From a virus, in IMG/VR virus record IMGVR_UViG_3300020416_000016, positions 1 to 41,218 of that record: 41,218 nucleotides of DNA. One strand, 5' to 3'. Under the pieces are notes generated by a model. That model searched no databases. It saw only the letters and a program-made list of their open reading frames with translations, and was not told the origin of the DNA. Each line of letters starts with the position of its first letter. Position 1 is the stretch's first letter. Below, piece by piece: positions 1-7,369 of this stretch. The position numbers and the translations under genes were made by a program.

Positions 1-2
1 TA

Positions 3-263
3 ATGAGCAAAATTGACACTCAAGGGATGAGTGGTCCTGCCATTGAGGGTGGTAAGGATAACATATATCCACGTGATGAAAATGGTGAACCAATCTATCC
101 ACCGTTTAACCCTACACCATTACCTTTACTTGAACCTAAACTTAGAGAAGAACTCAAGGAGTTGATTAATGAAGTCCTTGATGAAAGAGAACTTCAGAAA
201 AAACTTAATGGTCCTTATGATGTACCTGAATACACTTATCGTTTAGACGAGATACAAGAATGA
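3..263 (+). CDS. Conserved-type hypothetical protein, proline-rich and acidic (86 aa)
   Basis: I do not recognise this protein. The N-terminal half is rich in proline and glycine (for example YPPFNPTPLPLLEP at about residues 32-45); the C-terminal half is a charged, probably helical segment rich in Glu, Lys and Leu. There is no signal peptide or membrane segment. Bases 1-3 read TAA, so the start codon overlaps what is probably the stop of an upstream gene in a TAATG arrangement, and the gene's own end overlaps the start of the next small ORF. This places it in a translationally coupled operon. Its ribosome binding site lies outside the window. Confidence 0.6.
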   Translation: MSKIDTQGMSGPAIEGGKDNIYPRDENGEPIYPPFNPTPLPLLEPKLREELKELINEVLDERELQKKLNGPYDVPEYTYRLDEIQE

Positions 264-412
264 GAACACAAAACAAGGAAAATTATTACTACATTTTCTG
301 GGTTGTAGCAATGATTGCTTTCATAGTACCTCAAGTCTTTACTGCTATAGCATATCATAGGCTTGCAGATTTATTAACCAAACCCATACAAGTTGAGCAC
401 ATAAATGAATAG
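260..412 (+). CDS. Small single-pass membrane protein (50 aa)
   Basis: This short ORF starts in an ATGA overlap with the preceding gene. After a short polar N-terminus it has one strongly hydrophobic segment (residues about 10-30, including FWVVAMIAFIVPQVF), followed by a polar tail ending in HINE, so a one-helix membrane protein is likely. Function is unknown. Coupling at both ends (the next ORF begins inside its last codons) supports it being a real gene despite its length. Tiny membrane proteins of unknown role are common in cyanomyoviruses. Confidence 0.55.
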   Translation: MRTQNKENYYYIFWVVAMIAFIVPQVFTAIAYHRLADLLTKPIQVEHINE

Positions 413-488
413 TATAGGATTAGAAATAGTATTCTGGACAACATTAACAATTTACTTGTTAGCTAAATTCGGAGTATTTAAAAAATGA
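405..488 (+). CDS. 27-residue membrane peptide
   Basis: This very short ORF overlaps the end of the 50-aa membrane protein and ends in an ATGA overlap with purN. Nearly the whole peptide is one hydrophobic helix (VFWTTLTIYLLAKFGVF) capped by two lysines, which is the look of a single transmembrane peptide. It may be functional, or it may serve mainly as a leader coupling translation of purN to the upstream gene. Only the overlap at both ends and the clean membrane-helix composition support it. Confidence 0.4.
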   Translation: MNSIGLEIVFWTTLTIYLLAKFGVFKK

Positions 489-1006
489 GACTAGGAGTTA
501 TGTGTTCTGGTGAAGGAACTAACTTCGAGAACATAGTTCACTCGTGTCCTAAACACGATGTTGTTTTGATGGTATATAATAAGAAGAACTGTGGTGCTGC
601 AAAGAGAGCAGACAGATTGGATATTCCATCTGTTCGTATTGCTAGTAAGCATGAGGATGACATCATTAAAATATTTGAAGCATACAATGTTGATATAATT
701 GTTATGGCAGGATGGATGAGAGTCATGACCAAGAAATTCTGTGATGCATTTCCTGGTAGAATAATTAATTTACATCCATCATTGTTACCTAAGTATAAGG
801 GACTTCATGCTATTGAACAAGCAATCAAAGCAGGTGAAGAAACTACAGGATGTACTGTACATTTTGTTAACGAACACCTTGACTCAGGTGCTATAATAAA
901 ACAGCAGGAAGTACCAATTCTTCCTGGTGATGATGTTAAGTCTGTCACTAGGGCAGTACAACAATGTGAACATCAACTTTTACCTTTAGTACTAAACGCA
1001 TTATGA
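485..1006 (+). CDS. purN: Phosphoribosylglycinamide formyltransferase (PurN)
   Basis: GART transformylase transfers a formyl group from 10-formyl-tetrahydrofolate to GAR in purine synthesis. The 173-aa protein shows the family hallmarks: the N-terminal phosphate-binding loop (CSGEGTNFENI, residues 7-17), the catalytic Asn95-Leu-His97 with following PSLLPKYKG, and the catalytic Asp133 in HLDSGA. It is slightly shorter than typical bacterial PurN (about 190-210 aa), but all catalytic residues are present. It begins in an ATGA overlap with a tiny membrane ORF and ends in an ATGA overlap with a 58-aa ORF. Cyanophage purN genes are known auxiliary metabolic genes, presumably raising purine supply for phage DNA synthesis. 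Confidence 0.93.
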   Translation: MRLGVMCSGEGTNFENIVHSCPKHDVVLMVYNKKNCGAAKRADRLDIPSVRIASKHEDDIIKIFEAYNVDIIVMAGWMRVMTKKFCDAFPGRIINLHPSLLPKYKGLHAIEQAIKAGEETTGCTVHFVNEHLDSGAIIKQQEVPILPGDDVKSVTRAVQQCEHQLLPLVLNAL

Positions 1007-1179
1007 AACCAAAAAAAGTATTACGTGCTATGCTAGAACAACCATGGCTGTATAATGAAGAAGAACTGAAAAAGATTCAGGATAAATTAGATGAACTTGA
1101 AGACGAAGGTGTTCAGGAATTGTGGCATCGTCGTACCACTATGGGATTCTCTAATAAACCTGAACAACTGAATGGATAA
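1003..1179 (+). CDS. Hypothetical charged helical protein (58 aa)
   Basis: The start overlaps the purN stop (ATGA) and the end overlaps the start of the next membrane-protein ORF. The sequence is highly charged and probably helical, with a Glu/Lys/Leu-rich centre (EEELKKIQDKLDELEDEG) that could form a short coiled coil. It has no recognisable domain. Its place inside a tightly coupled gene string is the main reason for calling it. Confidence 0.55.
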   Translation: MKPKKVLRAMLEQPWLYNEEELKKIQDKLDELEDEGVQELWHRRTTMGFSNKPEQLNG

Positions 1180-1396
1180 AGTGTGGAGGATATGGAAATA
1201 CGCATTAGGAAGTTTTTCTGATGACAAGACAGAAAAATATGACAATTACGTGGTTGTGGTACGGACTATTATATTCATTTCTTATCTTGTTACTAACTGT
1301 TTTATTATTAGCGGAGTGATCCGTCACTGGAATAATGTACCAACTGAAAGATTACCTATACAGTCTGAACCAATCCAAAAAGAATATATTGGATGA
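1172..1396 (+). CDS. Small membrane protein (74 aa)
   Basis: The N-terminus is basic and aromatic (MDKVWRIWKYALGSF), followed by a polar stretch and one long hydrophobic helix (about residues 27-48, VVVVRTIIFISYLVTNCFII), then a polar tail. It looks like a single-pass inner-membrane protein; its function is unknown. It overlaps the preceding 58-aa ORF by 8 bases, and its last 62 bases overlap the start of the clamp-loader gene gp62 in another frame. Confidence 0.6.
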   Translation: MDKVWRIWKYALGSFSDDKTEKYDNYVVVVRTIIFISYLVTNCFIISGVIRHWNNVPTERLPIQSEPIQKEYIG

Positions 1397-1727
1397 TGAT
1401 TCTGTTGCTGTAAAAAAGTATCAACCTTATATTATTAATAAATGTTTATCATCATTTACTGATACTATTCTGTTAGTAAATGAAATGAATAAAGCGTGGC
1501 ATCTACCTAAGAAGTTACAGTATGACTTTTTACTAAATAGTGTGAAACCAAGAAAGAGATTCTCTCCTTGGTCGAAAAAGGATTCTACTGAATACCTTGA
1601 TGTAGTGAAAGAGTATTATGGTTATAATGATGATAAAGCTCTTCAAGCATTAAGAATTCTTACTAAGGATCAACTCGATAAGATTTCATATTCATTACGG
1701 AAAGGTGGCAATGAGCGTAGATCATGA
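1335..1727 (+). CDS. 62: Clamp-loader small subunit (T4 gp62-like)
   Basis: In T4, gp62 joins gp44 to load the gp45 sliding clamp on DNA. This 130-aa protein resembles T4 gp62 (187 aa) across its central and C-terminal part: an alpha-helical N-terminus, then a run around residues 55-85 with LPKKLQYDFLLNSVKPRKRF and the SPWSKK segment, matching the T4 stretch that precedes its lysine-rich helix. The position directly before regA is the canonical T4 order 44-62-regA-43. It is shorter than T4 gp62, as expected for cyanophage homologues. The start overlaps the upstream gene by 62 bases. The gp44 and gp45 genes are not in the window and presumably lie upstream. Confidence 0.85.
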   Translation: MYQLKDYLYSLNQSKKNILDDDSVAVKKYQPYIINKCLSSFTDTILLVNEMNKAWHLPKKLQYDFLLNSVKPRKRFSPWSKKDSTEYLDVVKEYYGYNDDKALQALRILTKDQLDKISYSLRKGGNERRS

Positions 1728-2142
1728 TATACAATGGAAACAAACTGATATGGTTGAGGTTTCCTTATCCGAACCAGATGACTTTTTAAAAGTCCGAGAA
1801 ACATTAACAAGAATTGGAGTAGCATCCAGAAAAGAGAAGAAGATATATCAATCTTGTCATATACTACACAAGCAAGGTAAGTATTATATCGTACACTTCA
1901 AAGAATTATTTGCACTGGATGGTAAGAAGACTAACCTATCATCTAATGATGTACAACGTAGGAATCGTATAGTACAGTTACTTGTTGATTGGGGATTGAT
2001 TAAAATTAATCCAATAAGTGAAGACAAGATTAAAGATCTTGCTCCATTGAATCAAATTAAAGTTCTTTCATTTAAAGAGAAGGGTGACTGGACTCTTGAA
2101 TCCAAATATAATATTGGTAGAAAGAAACAAGAAGTAGAATAA
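1711..2142 (+). CDS. regA: RegA translational repressor of early genes
   Basis: RegA binds the initiation region of many early mRNAs and represses their translation. Similarity to T4 RegA runs almost end to end: the LSEPDDFLKVRETLTRIGVA region, the YQSCHILHKQGKYYIVHFKE core, the VDWGLI segment and the C-terminal KYNIG. I chose ATG 1711 because AAAGG sits just upstream with a 5-base spacer; an in-frame GTG at 1705 and an ATG at 1750, where T4 RegA would begin, are alternatives. The start lies inside the end of gp62, so the two are probably coupled, which is the T4 arrangement. Confidence 0.93.
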   Translation: MSVDHDIQWKQTDMVEVSLSEPDDFLKVRETLTRIGVASRKEKKIYQSCHILHKQGKYYIVHFKELFALDGKKTNLSSNDVQRRNRIVQLLVDWGLIKINPISEDKIKDLAPLNQIKVLSFKEKGDWTLESKYNIGRKKQEVE

Positions 2143-2167
2143 ACCGTATTCTAGTTTCATAGCAATG

Positions 2168-2176
2168 TGTTATAAT
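2168..2176 (+). promoter_or_regulatory. Extended -10 promoter upstream of hsp20
   Basis: The bases read TGTTATAAT: a perfect TATAAT hexamer (2171-2176) preceded by a TGn extended -10 element. No convincing -35 box is visible at the normal distance, which is acceptable for extended -10 promoters of the host sigma-70 type. It lies in the only sizeable intergenic gap of the replication block and would start transcription near 2182-2184, just at the base of a UUCG hairpin and about 55 bases before hsp20. Confidence 0.55.
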
Positions 2177-2183
2177 TAGTTAT

Positions 2184-2200
2184 GGATGCCTTCGGGATCC
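2184..2200 (+). promoter_or_regulatory. UUCG tetraloop hairpin in the hsp20 leader
   Basis: GGAT and CC pair with GG and ATCC around a TTCG loop closed by a C-G pair, with one bulged G at 2188. C(UUCG)G is an exceptionally stable RNA tetraloop. No T-run follows, so it is not a classical intrinsic terminator. It would form the very 5' end of a transcript from the promoter at 2168-2176, where it could protect the mRNA, or it could be a 3' end-forming element for the regA transcript. Confidence 0.55.
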
Positions 2201-2238
2201 GCACAACACAAACTCGCTTATAAAAGGAGCTAAGAATC

Positions 2239-2691
2239 ATGGGTAACAAAGACCTATCCCATTTCGTATGGGATCATTACACACCATTTTCTATTGGTTT
2301 TGATGAAACATTTCAGAGACTTGAGTCTATCGCAACAGCAGGAAGTAACTATCCACCTTACAACGTCATTAATGGACCTGATGGTAGAACCAGTTTGGAA
2401 ATCGCTCTTGCTGGATTTTCAGGAGATGATATCGAAGTCTCAACAGAAAGGAATGTTCTAAACGTTTCAGCATATCCAAAGAAAGAGAAAGAACAGAATT
2501 ATAAACATAGAGGTATAGCATCTAGATCATTCCAAAGGCAATGGCAGATGGGAGCAGACGTAGAAGTTAAGGAAGTAACATTCCAAGACGGTTTGCTTAC
2601 TGTTGTACTAGAGAAGTATATACCTGAAGCACAGAAGAAAAAGCTTTGGTTCGGAAAAGAACTTAAGAAGCTTGACTCTTCTGTTTCTTAA
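2239..2691 (+). CDS. hsp20: Small heat shock protein Hsp20 (alpha-crystallin family)
   Basis: This is an ATP-independent chaperone that holds unfolding proteins. The 150-aa protein has a short N-terminal arm (about residues 1-38) and an alpha-crystallin domain (about 40-135) recognisable from YNVINGPDGRTSLEIALAGF, the conserved A-G-F near 56-58, and the L-LNVSAYPKK and QDGLLTVVLEK strand motifs. The C-terminal tail is basic. A strong AGGAG site lies 8-12 bases before the ATG, with its own promoter and leader hairpin upstream. A hsp20 gene between regA and gp43 is a hallmark of T4-like cyanophages and may help virion assembly or protect proteins under light and heat stress. Confidence 0.93.
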   Translation: MGNKDLSHFVWDHYTPFSIGFDETFQRLESIATAGSNYPPYNVINGPDGRTSLEIALAGFSGDDIEVSTERNVLNVSAYPKKEKEQNYKHRGIASRSFQRQWQMGADVEVKEVTFQDGLLTVVLEKYIPEAQKKKLWFGKELKKLDSSVS

Positions 2692-2720
2692 TGCTATAGT
2701 GTACACAGCGTGAATAAGAT

Positions 2721-3095
2721 ATGGCCTGTCAAGTAATAACCCTTAGAACTGGGGAACGTGTTATAACGGAACTCAAGGAAATATATGATGGAGAAGGGGA
2801 TGATAAGAAGGGTGTATGTCTTCTTATGGAAGATCCATACGTCCTACACTTAGATACTCAAGAACCACAGTATCTCACTGAACAACTAGGTGCAGAATAT
2901 AAGGTACGCTTTAGCAAGTGGAATCCTTATTCATCTGACTGGCAATTTAAGATGCCTTATGATGCAGTTATGACTATTAGCAATCCTGAACCAGGATTAC
3001 AAACGTCATACGAACAAAAGATCAAAGAAAAACGTGAAGTTGAATTAGAAAGTTCATTAAAACTAACAAAGGAGATACATGACGGAACAAATTGA
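2721..3095 (+). CDS. Sm-like (LSm-fold) protein, first of three tandem paralogues
   Basis: The 124-aa protein starts with a beta-strand pattern typical of Sm-like folds (VITLRTGERVITELKEIYDG: strand, turn, strand), then LLMEDPYVLHL, a W-x-P-Y signature (W67, P69, Y70) and ISNPEPGL. An Sm-like protein of putative cyanophage origin is known in the structural literature, and I infer the same family here. The next two genes repeat the same layout of motifs (an EI or EEI strand, a P-Y-x-L strand, W-x-P-[YF]-[SA], a final strand then a helix), so the three look like tandem duplicates. The role is unknown; RNA binding or a ring assembly near the polymerase gene is possible. Confidence 0.65.
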   Translation: MACQVITLRTGERVITELKEIYDGEGDDKKGVCLLMEDPYVLHLDTQEPQYLTEQLGAEYKVRFSKWNPYSSDWQFKMPYDAVMTISNPEPGLQTSYEQKIKEKREVELESSLKLTKEIHDGTN

Positions 3096-3507
3096 ACTAA
3101 GGACTAATCATAATGTACGAGTAGTCACTCTCGACACCTCTGAGAGGGTTCTAACTATCTTTGGTGAAATACGCACTGAGGATGAAGAACAAAGGGTTAT
3201 TGGTTACAGGCTTCTCTATCCTTATGCCTTATCGTTAGGTGAGGTTAATGATGATGGAACAATTCCTATTCGTTATGAGAGGTGGTGTCCATATAGTCCT
3301 GTGGAAGAACACAAAATCGGTGGAGAACATATCATTAGTGTTGTCCTACCCGATAATGGTATACTAGATAATTATGTAAATAGACTGAAACAAGTAGGTC
3401 TAACAGAAGAACAAATCTTTTTTGAGGTAAATAATGGAGGAGAATCAAGTCCTGAAGATGATGCTACTGAAGAACCAGTGGATACTGGCGAAGGTGGAGG
3501 AGATTGA
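3079..3507 (+). CDS. Sm-like paralogue 2, with acidic C-terminal tail
   Basis: This gene overlaps the previous one by 17 bases. Its 142 aa repeat the pattern of paralogue 1: strands around VLTIFGEI, LLYPYALSL, the signature W69-x-P71-Y72-S73, then HIISVVLPDNG and a helix. It carries an extra acidic, glycine-rich tail (about residues 118-142). The tail is encoded by the region overlapped by the third paralogue in another frame, so its low complexity may reflect double coding. Function is unknown; the family call is by internal comparison. Confidence 0.6.
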   Translation: MTEQIELRTNHNVRVVTLDTSERVLTIFGEIRTEDEEQRVIGYRLLYPYALSLGEVNDDGTIPIRYERWCPYSPVEEHKIGGEHIISVVLPDNGILDNYVNRLKQVGLTEEQIFFEVNNGGESSPEDDATEEPVDTGEGGGD

Positions 3508-3706
3508 AGGAGCACAATTTGGTGATCCTGATTGCATTCTAGTAGAACCAATGTTATGGGATGGTGGACAGTTAAAAGACTGGCTACCATTTGCGGATGA
3601 AAAGGAGACAATTGTCCGTTCTTCTGATATAATAACATTTGTAGAACCTGGTAAGGAGACCCTTTCCAAGTACTACAGTTACACACCAGAAGTGTTGAGT
3701 GAATGA
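3434..3706 (+). CDS. Sm-like paralogue 3 (90 aa)
   Basis: This ORF starts inside paralogue 2, overlapping it by 74 bases, behind a GAGG site at 3424-3427 with a 6-base spacer. An ATG at 3461 would give a start that aligns better with paralogue 1 but lacks a good site. The layout matches its neighbours: ILAKVEEIEG, ILVEPMLW, the signature W50-x-P52-F53-A54, then DIITFVEPG and a C-terminal helix. It ends in an ATGA overlap with the DNA polymerase gene and so is probably co-translated with gp43. Confidence 0.6.
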   Translation: MEENQVLKMMLLKNQWILAKVEEIEGAQFGDPDCILVEPMLWDGGQLKDWLPFADEKETIVRSSDIITFVEPGKETLSKYYSYTPEVLSE

Positions 3707-6189
3707 AGTTCTACACAAGCGTTGAACAAGCTGGCAATCGTTTGCTAGTGCGTGGTTATGATAATGGTAACAGATATAGCGTGAGGGTTCCTTTCAACCC
3801 CACGCTATATTTGCCTTCTAAGAATTATTCTGAGTGGAGGACATTAGATAATAAACCAGTAGAACCACATCAGTTTGGTTCTATAACTGAAGCAAGAGAA
3901 TTTGTAAAACAGTATAAGGAAGTTCCTAATTTTGAGATACATGGAAACACAAGGTTCCTGTATCAGTATATGGCAACGGAACATCCAGAGGAGCATATTA
4001 AGTTTGATACCTCAAAGATTCGTGTCTTTACAATTGACATTGAGACAGCAGCAGAGAATGGATTTCCTGATATAGAATCAGCAGACCAAGAGATATTAGC
4101 GATCAGTATTAAGGATTCCTTTACTGGTCGCATTACTGTCTGGGGTGCTAGACCTTTTGACAATAAAGATTCTGAAGTTGATTACATGCACTTCAGATCA
4201 GAAGAAGGAATGCTTAATGCCTTTCTAGGTTATTGGCAGGACAATTATCCTGACGTAGTTACAGGATGGAATGTACAGTTATTCGATATGCCGTACATTG
4301 CTAATCGTGTAGAAAGAATATTGGGAGAGAAGGCAGTTAAACTTCTTTCTCCATGGAGATTAGTATCTAAGAGAGAGATCTTTATTAAAGGTCGTAAGCA
4401 ATGGGCGGTAGATACACTTGGTATATCTACATTAGATTATCTTGATTTGTATAGGAAGTTTACTTATCAGAATCAAGAGAGTTATAGACTTGATCACATT
4501 TGTATGGTTGAACTTGGAGCGAGAAAGTTAGATCACTCTGAGTTTGATACATTCAAAGAGTTCTATGAGAATGACTGGCAGAAATTTATTGAGTACAACA
4601 TCCATGACGTTAGGTTGGTGGATAAACTTGATGATAAGATGAAGTTACTTGACCTAGCATTTACTATGGCATATGATGCTAAGGTTAATTATGAAGATGT
4701 GTTTAGTCAGGTTCGTATGTGGGATAACTACATATACCACGAACTAACTAAACGTAAGATAGCAATTCCTCCTAAGAAGGAAGCAACGAAAGACTCACAG
4801 TATGCAGGAGCTTATGTCAAGGAACCGAAACCAGGACGCTATGATTGGGTTGTTAATTTTGATCTCAATAGCCTCTATCCTCATCTTATTATGCAATACA
4901 ATATCTCACCAGAGACCCTCTGGGAGACTAGACACAGTAGTGCCAATGTTGAAGGGATCTTAAAGAAAGAGGTAGAGATTGATGGGACTTATGCAGTTTG
5001 TGCGAATGGAGCTCAATATCGGAAGGATGTACGAGGATTCCTTCCTGAACTTATGGATAAGATGTATGAAGAGAGGGTCATCTTTAAGAAGAAGATGCTT
5101 AAAGCAAAGCAGGATTACGAAAAGAAACCTTCTAATGAACTCATTAAAGAGATCGCTAGATGTAACAACATCCAAATGGCAAAGAAGATATCTCTTAATA
5201 GTGCTTATGGTGCTATCGGTAATGAGCACTTCAGGTATTATAGGTTAGCAAATGCTGAGGCTATTACGTTATCAGGTCAAGTCTCAATTAGATGGATTGA
5301 GAACAAGATGAATGGTTATCTAAATAGATTGCTATCTACAGATAAGGTAGATTATGTCATTGCATCTGACACTGACTCAATATATCTTAATCTCGGACCT
5401 GTTGTTGATAAATTTTTTGGTAATAAGTCTAGTGATAAGATTCGGATCGTGGAGCTACTTGACAAGATCTGCAAAGATAAGTTGGAACCGTTCATTGATG
5501 CCTCGTATCAGGAGCTTGCAACGTATGTATCGGCGTATGATCAAAAAATGATCATGAAGCGAGAGAACATTGCTGATCGTGGAATATGGACTGCCAAGAA
5601 GAGATACATATTAAATGTATGGGACTCAGAAGGAGTCAGGTATAAAGAACCCAAGATGAAAATTATGGGGTTGGAAACAGCGAGGTCATCAACACCTCAA
5701 TACTTTAGGGATAAATTATATGCAGCTTTCAAGATCATTATCGGCAAAACAAATGATGAACTTATCTCTTTTATCAATGATGTCAGAACAGAAACCAGAG
5801 AACGACCTTATGAGGAAGTCGCATTCCCACGAGGCGTTAACAACCTTGAAAAGTATCGCCACAGAACTAACATCTATACAGAAAGGACACCGATCCATGT
5901 AAGAGGTGCTTTACTATACAACCATTATGTTAAAAAACATAAGATAGAAAATAAACATCCCCTGATACAGGAGGGTGAGAAGATTAAGTTTATGTACCTT
6001 AAGACACCTAATCCAATACATGAAGATGTAATTAGTTTCTTTGGGGATCTCCCTGAAGAGTTTGGTCTTGAGAAGTATGTTGACTATAAAACACAATTTG
6101 AGAAGAGTTTCTTGAATCCATTAATAAATGTGCTAGACTGTGTAGGTTGGACGCACGAGAAAAAAATCACACTAGGGAGTTTCTTTTAA
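3703..6189 (+). CDS. 43: DNA polymerase, family B (T4 gp43-like)
   Basis: This is the replicative polymerase with 3'-5' proofreading. The exonuclease motifs are complete: Exo I D112-I-E114 (same numbering as T4), Exo II in VVTGWNVQLFDMPYI and Exo III in YNIHDVRLVD. The polymerase motifs are motif A DLNSLYP from D387, motif B KKISLNSAYG around 494-503, and motif C S-D556-T-D558-S. The C-terminus (KKITLGSFF) resembles the clamp-binding tail of T4 gp43. At 828 aa it is a little shorter than T4 gp43 (898 aa), is uninterrupted and shows no intron or split. ATG 3703 overlaps the stop of the third Sm-like gene. Confidence 0.98.
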   Translation: MKFYTSVEQAGNRLLVRGYDNGNRYSVRVPFNPTLYLPSKNYSEWRTLDNKPVEPHQFGSITEAREFVKQYKEVPNFEIHGNTRFLYQYMATEHPEEHIKFDTSKIRVFTIDIETAAENGFPDIESADQEILAISIKDSFTGRITVWGARPFDNKDSEVDYMHFRSEEGMLNAFLGYWQDNYPDVVTGWNVQLFDMPYIANRVERILGEKAVKLLSPWRLVSKREIFIKGRKQWAVDTLGISTLDYLDLYRKFTYQNQESYRLDHICMVELGARKLDHSEFDTFKEFYENDWQKFIEYNIHDVRLVDKLDDKMKLLDLAFTMAYDAKVNYEDVFSQVRMWDNYIYHELTKRKIAIPPKKEATKDSQYAGAYVKEPKPGRYDWVVNFDLNSLYPHLIMQYNISPETLWETRHSSANVEGILKKEVEIDGTYAVCANGAQYRKDVRGFLPELMDKMYEERVIFKKKMLKAKQDYEKKPSNELIKEIARCNNIQMAKKISLNSAYGAIGNEHFRYYRLANAEAITLSGQVSIRWIENKMNGYLNRLLSTDKVDYVIASDTDSIYLNLGPVVDKFFGNKSSDKIRIVELLDKICKDKLEPFIDASYQELATYVSAYDQKMIMKRENIADRGIWTAKKRYILNVWDSEGVRYKEPKMKIMGLETARSSTPQYFRDKLYAAFKIIIGKTNDELISFINDVRTETRERPYEEVAFPRGVNNLEKYRHRTNIYTERTPIHVRGALLYNHYVKKHKIENKHPLIQEGEKIKFMYLKTPNPIHEDVISFFGDLPEEFGLEKYVDYKTQFEKSFLNPLINVLDCVGWTHEKKITLGSFF

Positions 6190-6368
6190 TGAGTAAAACA
6201 GTTTGGACTGTCACTTATCAAGATGCTCAAGTTGAAGCACTTGAAGCAGAACAGATAAGGGTTTTTGAAGAAAAGATAACAGCAGAAGCTTATGCTAAGC
6301 TCTTGTCGAAAGACCATGACTATGTTAGAATGTACGAAAGTGAGGTAAATGAATGGCGACGTTCTTAG
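6189..6368 (+). CDS. Hypothetical protein (59 aa) between gp43 and uvsX
   Basis: The ATG at 6189 overlaps the gp43 stop (TAATG), which is a better start than an ATG further upstream inside gp43. The product begins [12 protein letters not shown], a probable beta-strand, followed by a long acidic helix ([19 protein letters not shown]), and has no recognised domain. It ends 16 bases inside uvsX. The conserved position between polymerase and recombinase suggests a small replication-linked protein, but that is inference. Confidence 0.6.
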   Translation: MSKTVWTVTYQDAQVEALEAEQIRVFEEKITAEAYAKLLSKDHDYVRMYESEVNEWRRS

Positions 6369-7369
6369 ATAATGTAATTAAAGATAGTGGAAATGAATTT
6401 GCTAGCCTCGTCAGCGATGGAGTCGCTGCTGGAGATACATCCAGTTTTGTTGATACTGGTAGCTATATTTTCAACGCTGTCGTTAGTGGTTCTCTATTCG
6501 GGGGAATCCCTTCTAATAAAGTCACAGCACTCGCAGGAGAATCCTCAACAGGAAAGACTTTCTTTGCACTCAGTGTTGTACGTAACTTTCTTGATAACCA
6601 TAGCAACGGTGGGGTTATTTATTTTGAGTCTGAATCTGCTCTCAGCAAGGACATCATTGAGTCTAGGGGAATTGATTCCAGTCGTATGGTAATTTTCCCT
6701 GTTGCTACGATAGAAGAGTTCAGGACTCAAGCAACGAGGATCGTTGACAAATATATGAAAGAACCAAAGGAGCAGCGTCAACCATTGATGTTTGTTCTTG
6801 ACAGTCTTGGTATGTTGAGTACATCAAAGGAGATGGAAGACATCTCTAATGATAAACAGGTCAGAGATATGACCAAATCACAGTTGATCAAGGGTGCTTT
6901 TAGAGTACTGACCTTGAAACTAGGACAGGCAGGGATACCCATGCTTGTCACTAATCACACATATGATGTGATTGGAAGCTATGTGCCAGCTAAAGAAATG
7001 GGCGGTGGTAGTGGACTAAAGTATGCTGCATCGACTATAATATACCTATCCAAATCGAAAGAGAAGGATGGTACTGAACTGGTGGGTAACATCATTAAGT
7101 GCGAAGCAAAAAAATCTAGATTTACACAGGAGGGTTCTAAAGTTGCTACCAGATTATACTTTGACGAACGTGGACTTGACCGCTATTATGGACTCTTGGA
7201 GCTTGGTGAGAAGTACGGAGTATTCAATAGGGTGGGCAACCGTATCAAAATTGGTGGTGCTAATGTTTACCCTAAATCTATACTCTCTGATCCTACAAAA
7301 TACTTCACAGAGGAAGTGATGGCAAAACTAGAAGAAGCAGCACGAACGGAATATAGTTATGGCAACTGA
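6353..7369 (+). CDS. uvsX: Recombinase UvsX (RecA-like)
   Basis: UvsX forms filaments on single-stranded DNA and drives strand exchange for recombination-dependent replication and repair. The 338-aa protein has the Walker A motif GESSTGKT (residues 62-69), a Walker B-type strand [12 protein letters not shown] near 145-155, and the downstream MLVTNHTYD and [13 protein letters not shown] segments that match the UvsX/RecA core including the DNA-binding loop region. The C-terminal part ([15 protein letters not shown]) also fits UvsX. It overlaps the 59-aa ORF upstream and the gp41 helicase downstream by 11 bases. Confidence 0.96.
   Translation: MATFLDNVIKDSGNEFASLVSDGVAAGDTSSFVDTGSYIFNAVVSGSLFGGIPSNKVTALAGESSTGKTFFALSVVRNFLDNHSNGGVIYFESESALSKDIIESRGIDSSRMVIFPVATIEEFRTQATRIVDKYMKEPKEQRQPLMFVLDSLGMLSTSKEMEDISNDKQVRDMTKSQLIKGAFRVLTLKLGQAGIPMLVTNHTYDVIGSYVPAKEMGGGSGLKYAASTIIYLSKSKEKDGTELVGNIIKCEAKKSRFTQEGSKVATRLYFDERGLDRYYGLLELGEKYGVFNRVGNRIKIGGANVYPKSILSDPTKYFTEEVMAKLEEAARTEYSYGN

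Noticed and set aside
1705-1710. GTG start for regA
   Set aside because: The GTG overlaps the AAAGG site itself; ATG 1711 has correct spacing and is preferred.
2184-2200. UUCG hairpin as an intrinsic terminator of regA
   Set aside because: The stem is stable but is followed by GCACAACACA with no T-run, so a classical terminator is not supported; kept as a leader hairpin.
4979-5248. 89-aa + frame inside the polymerase gene
   Set aside because: Overlaps the motif B region of gp43; composition is arginine/leucine-rich as for out-of-frame readings.
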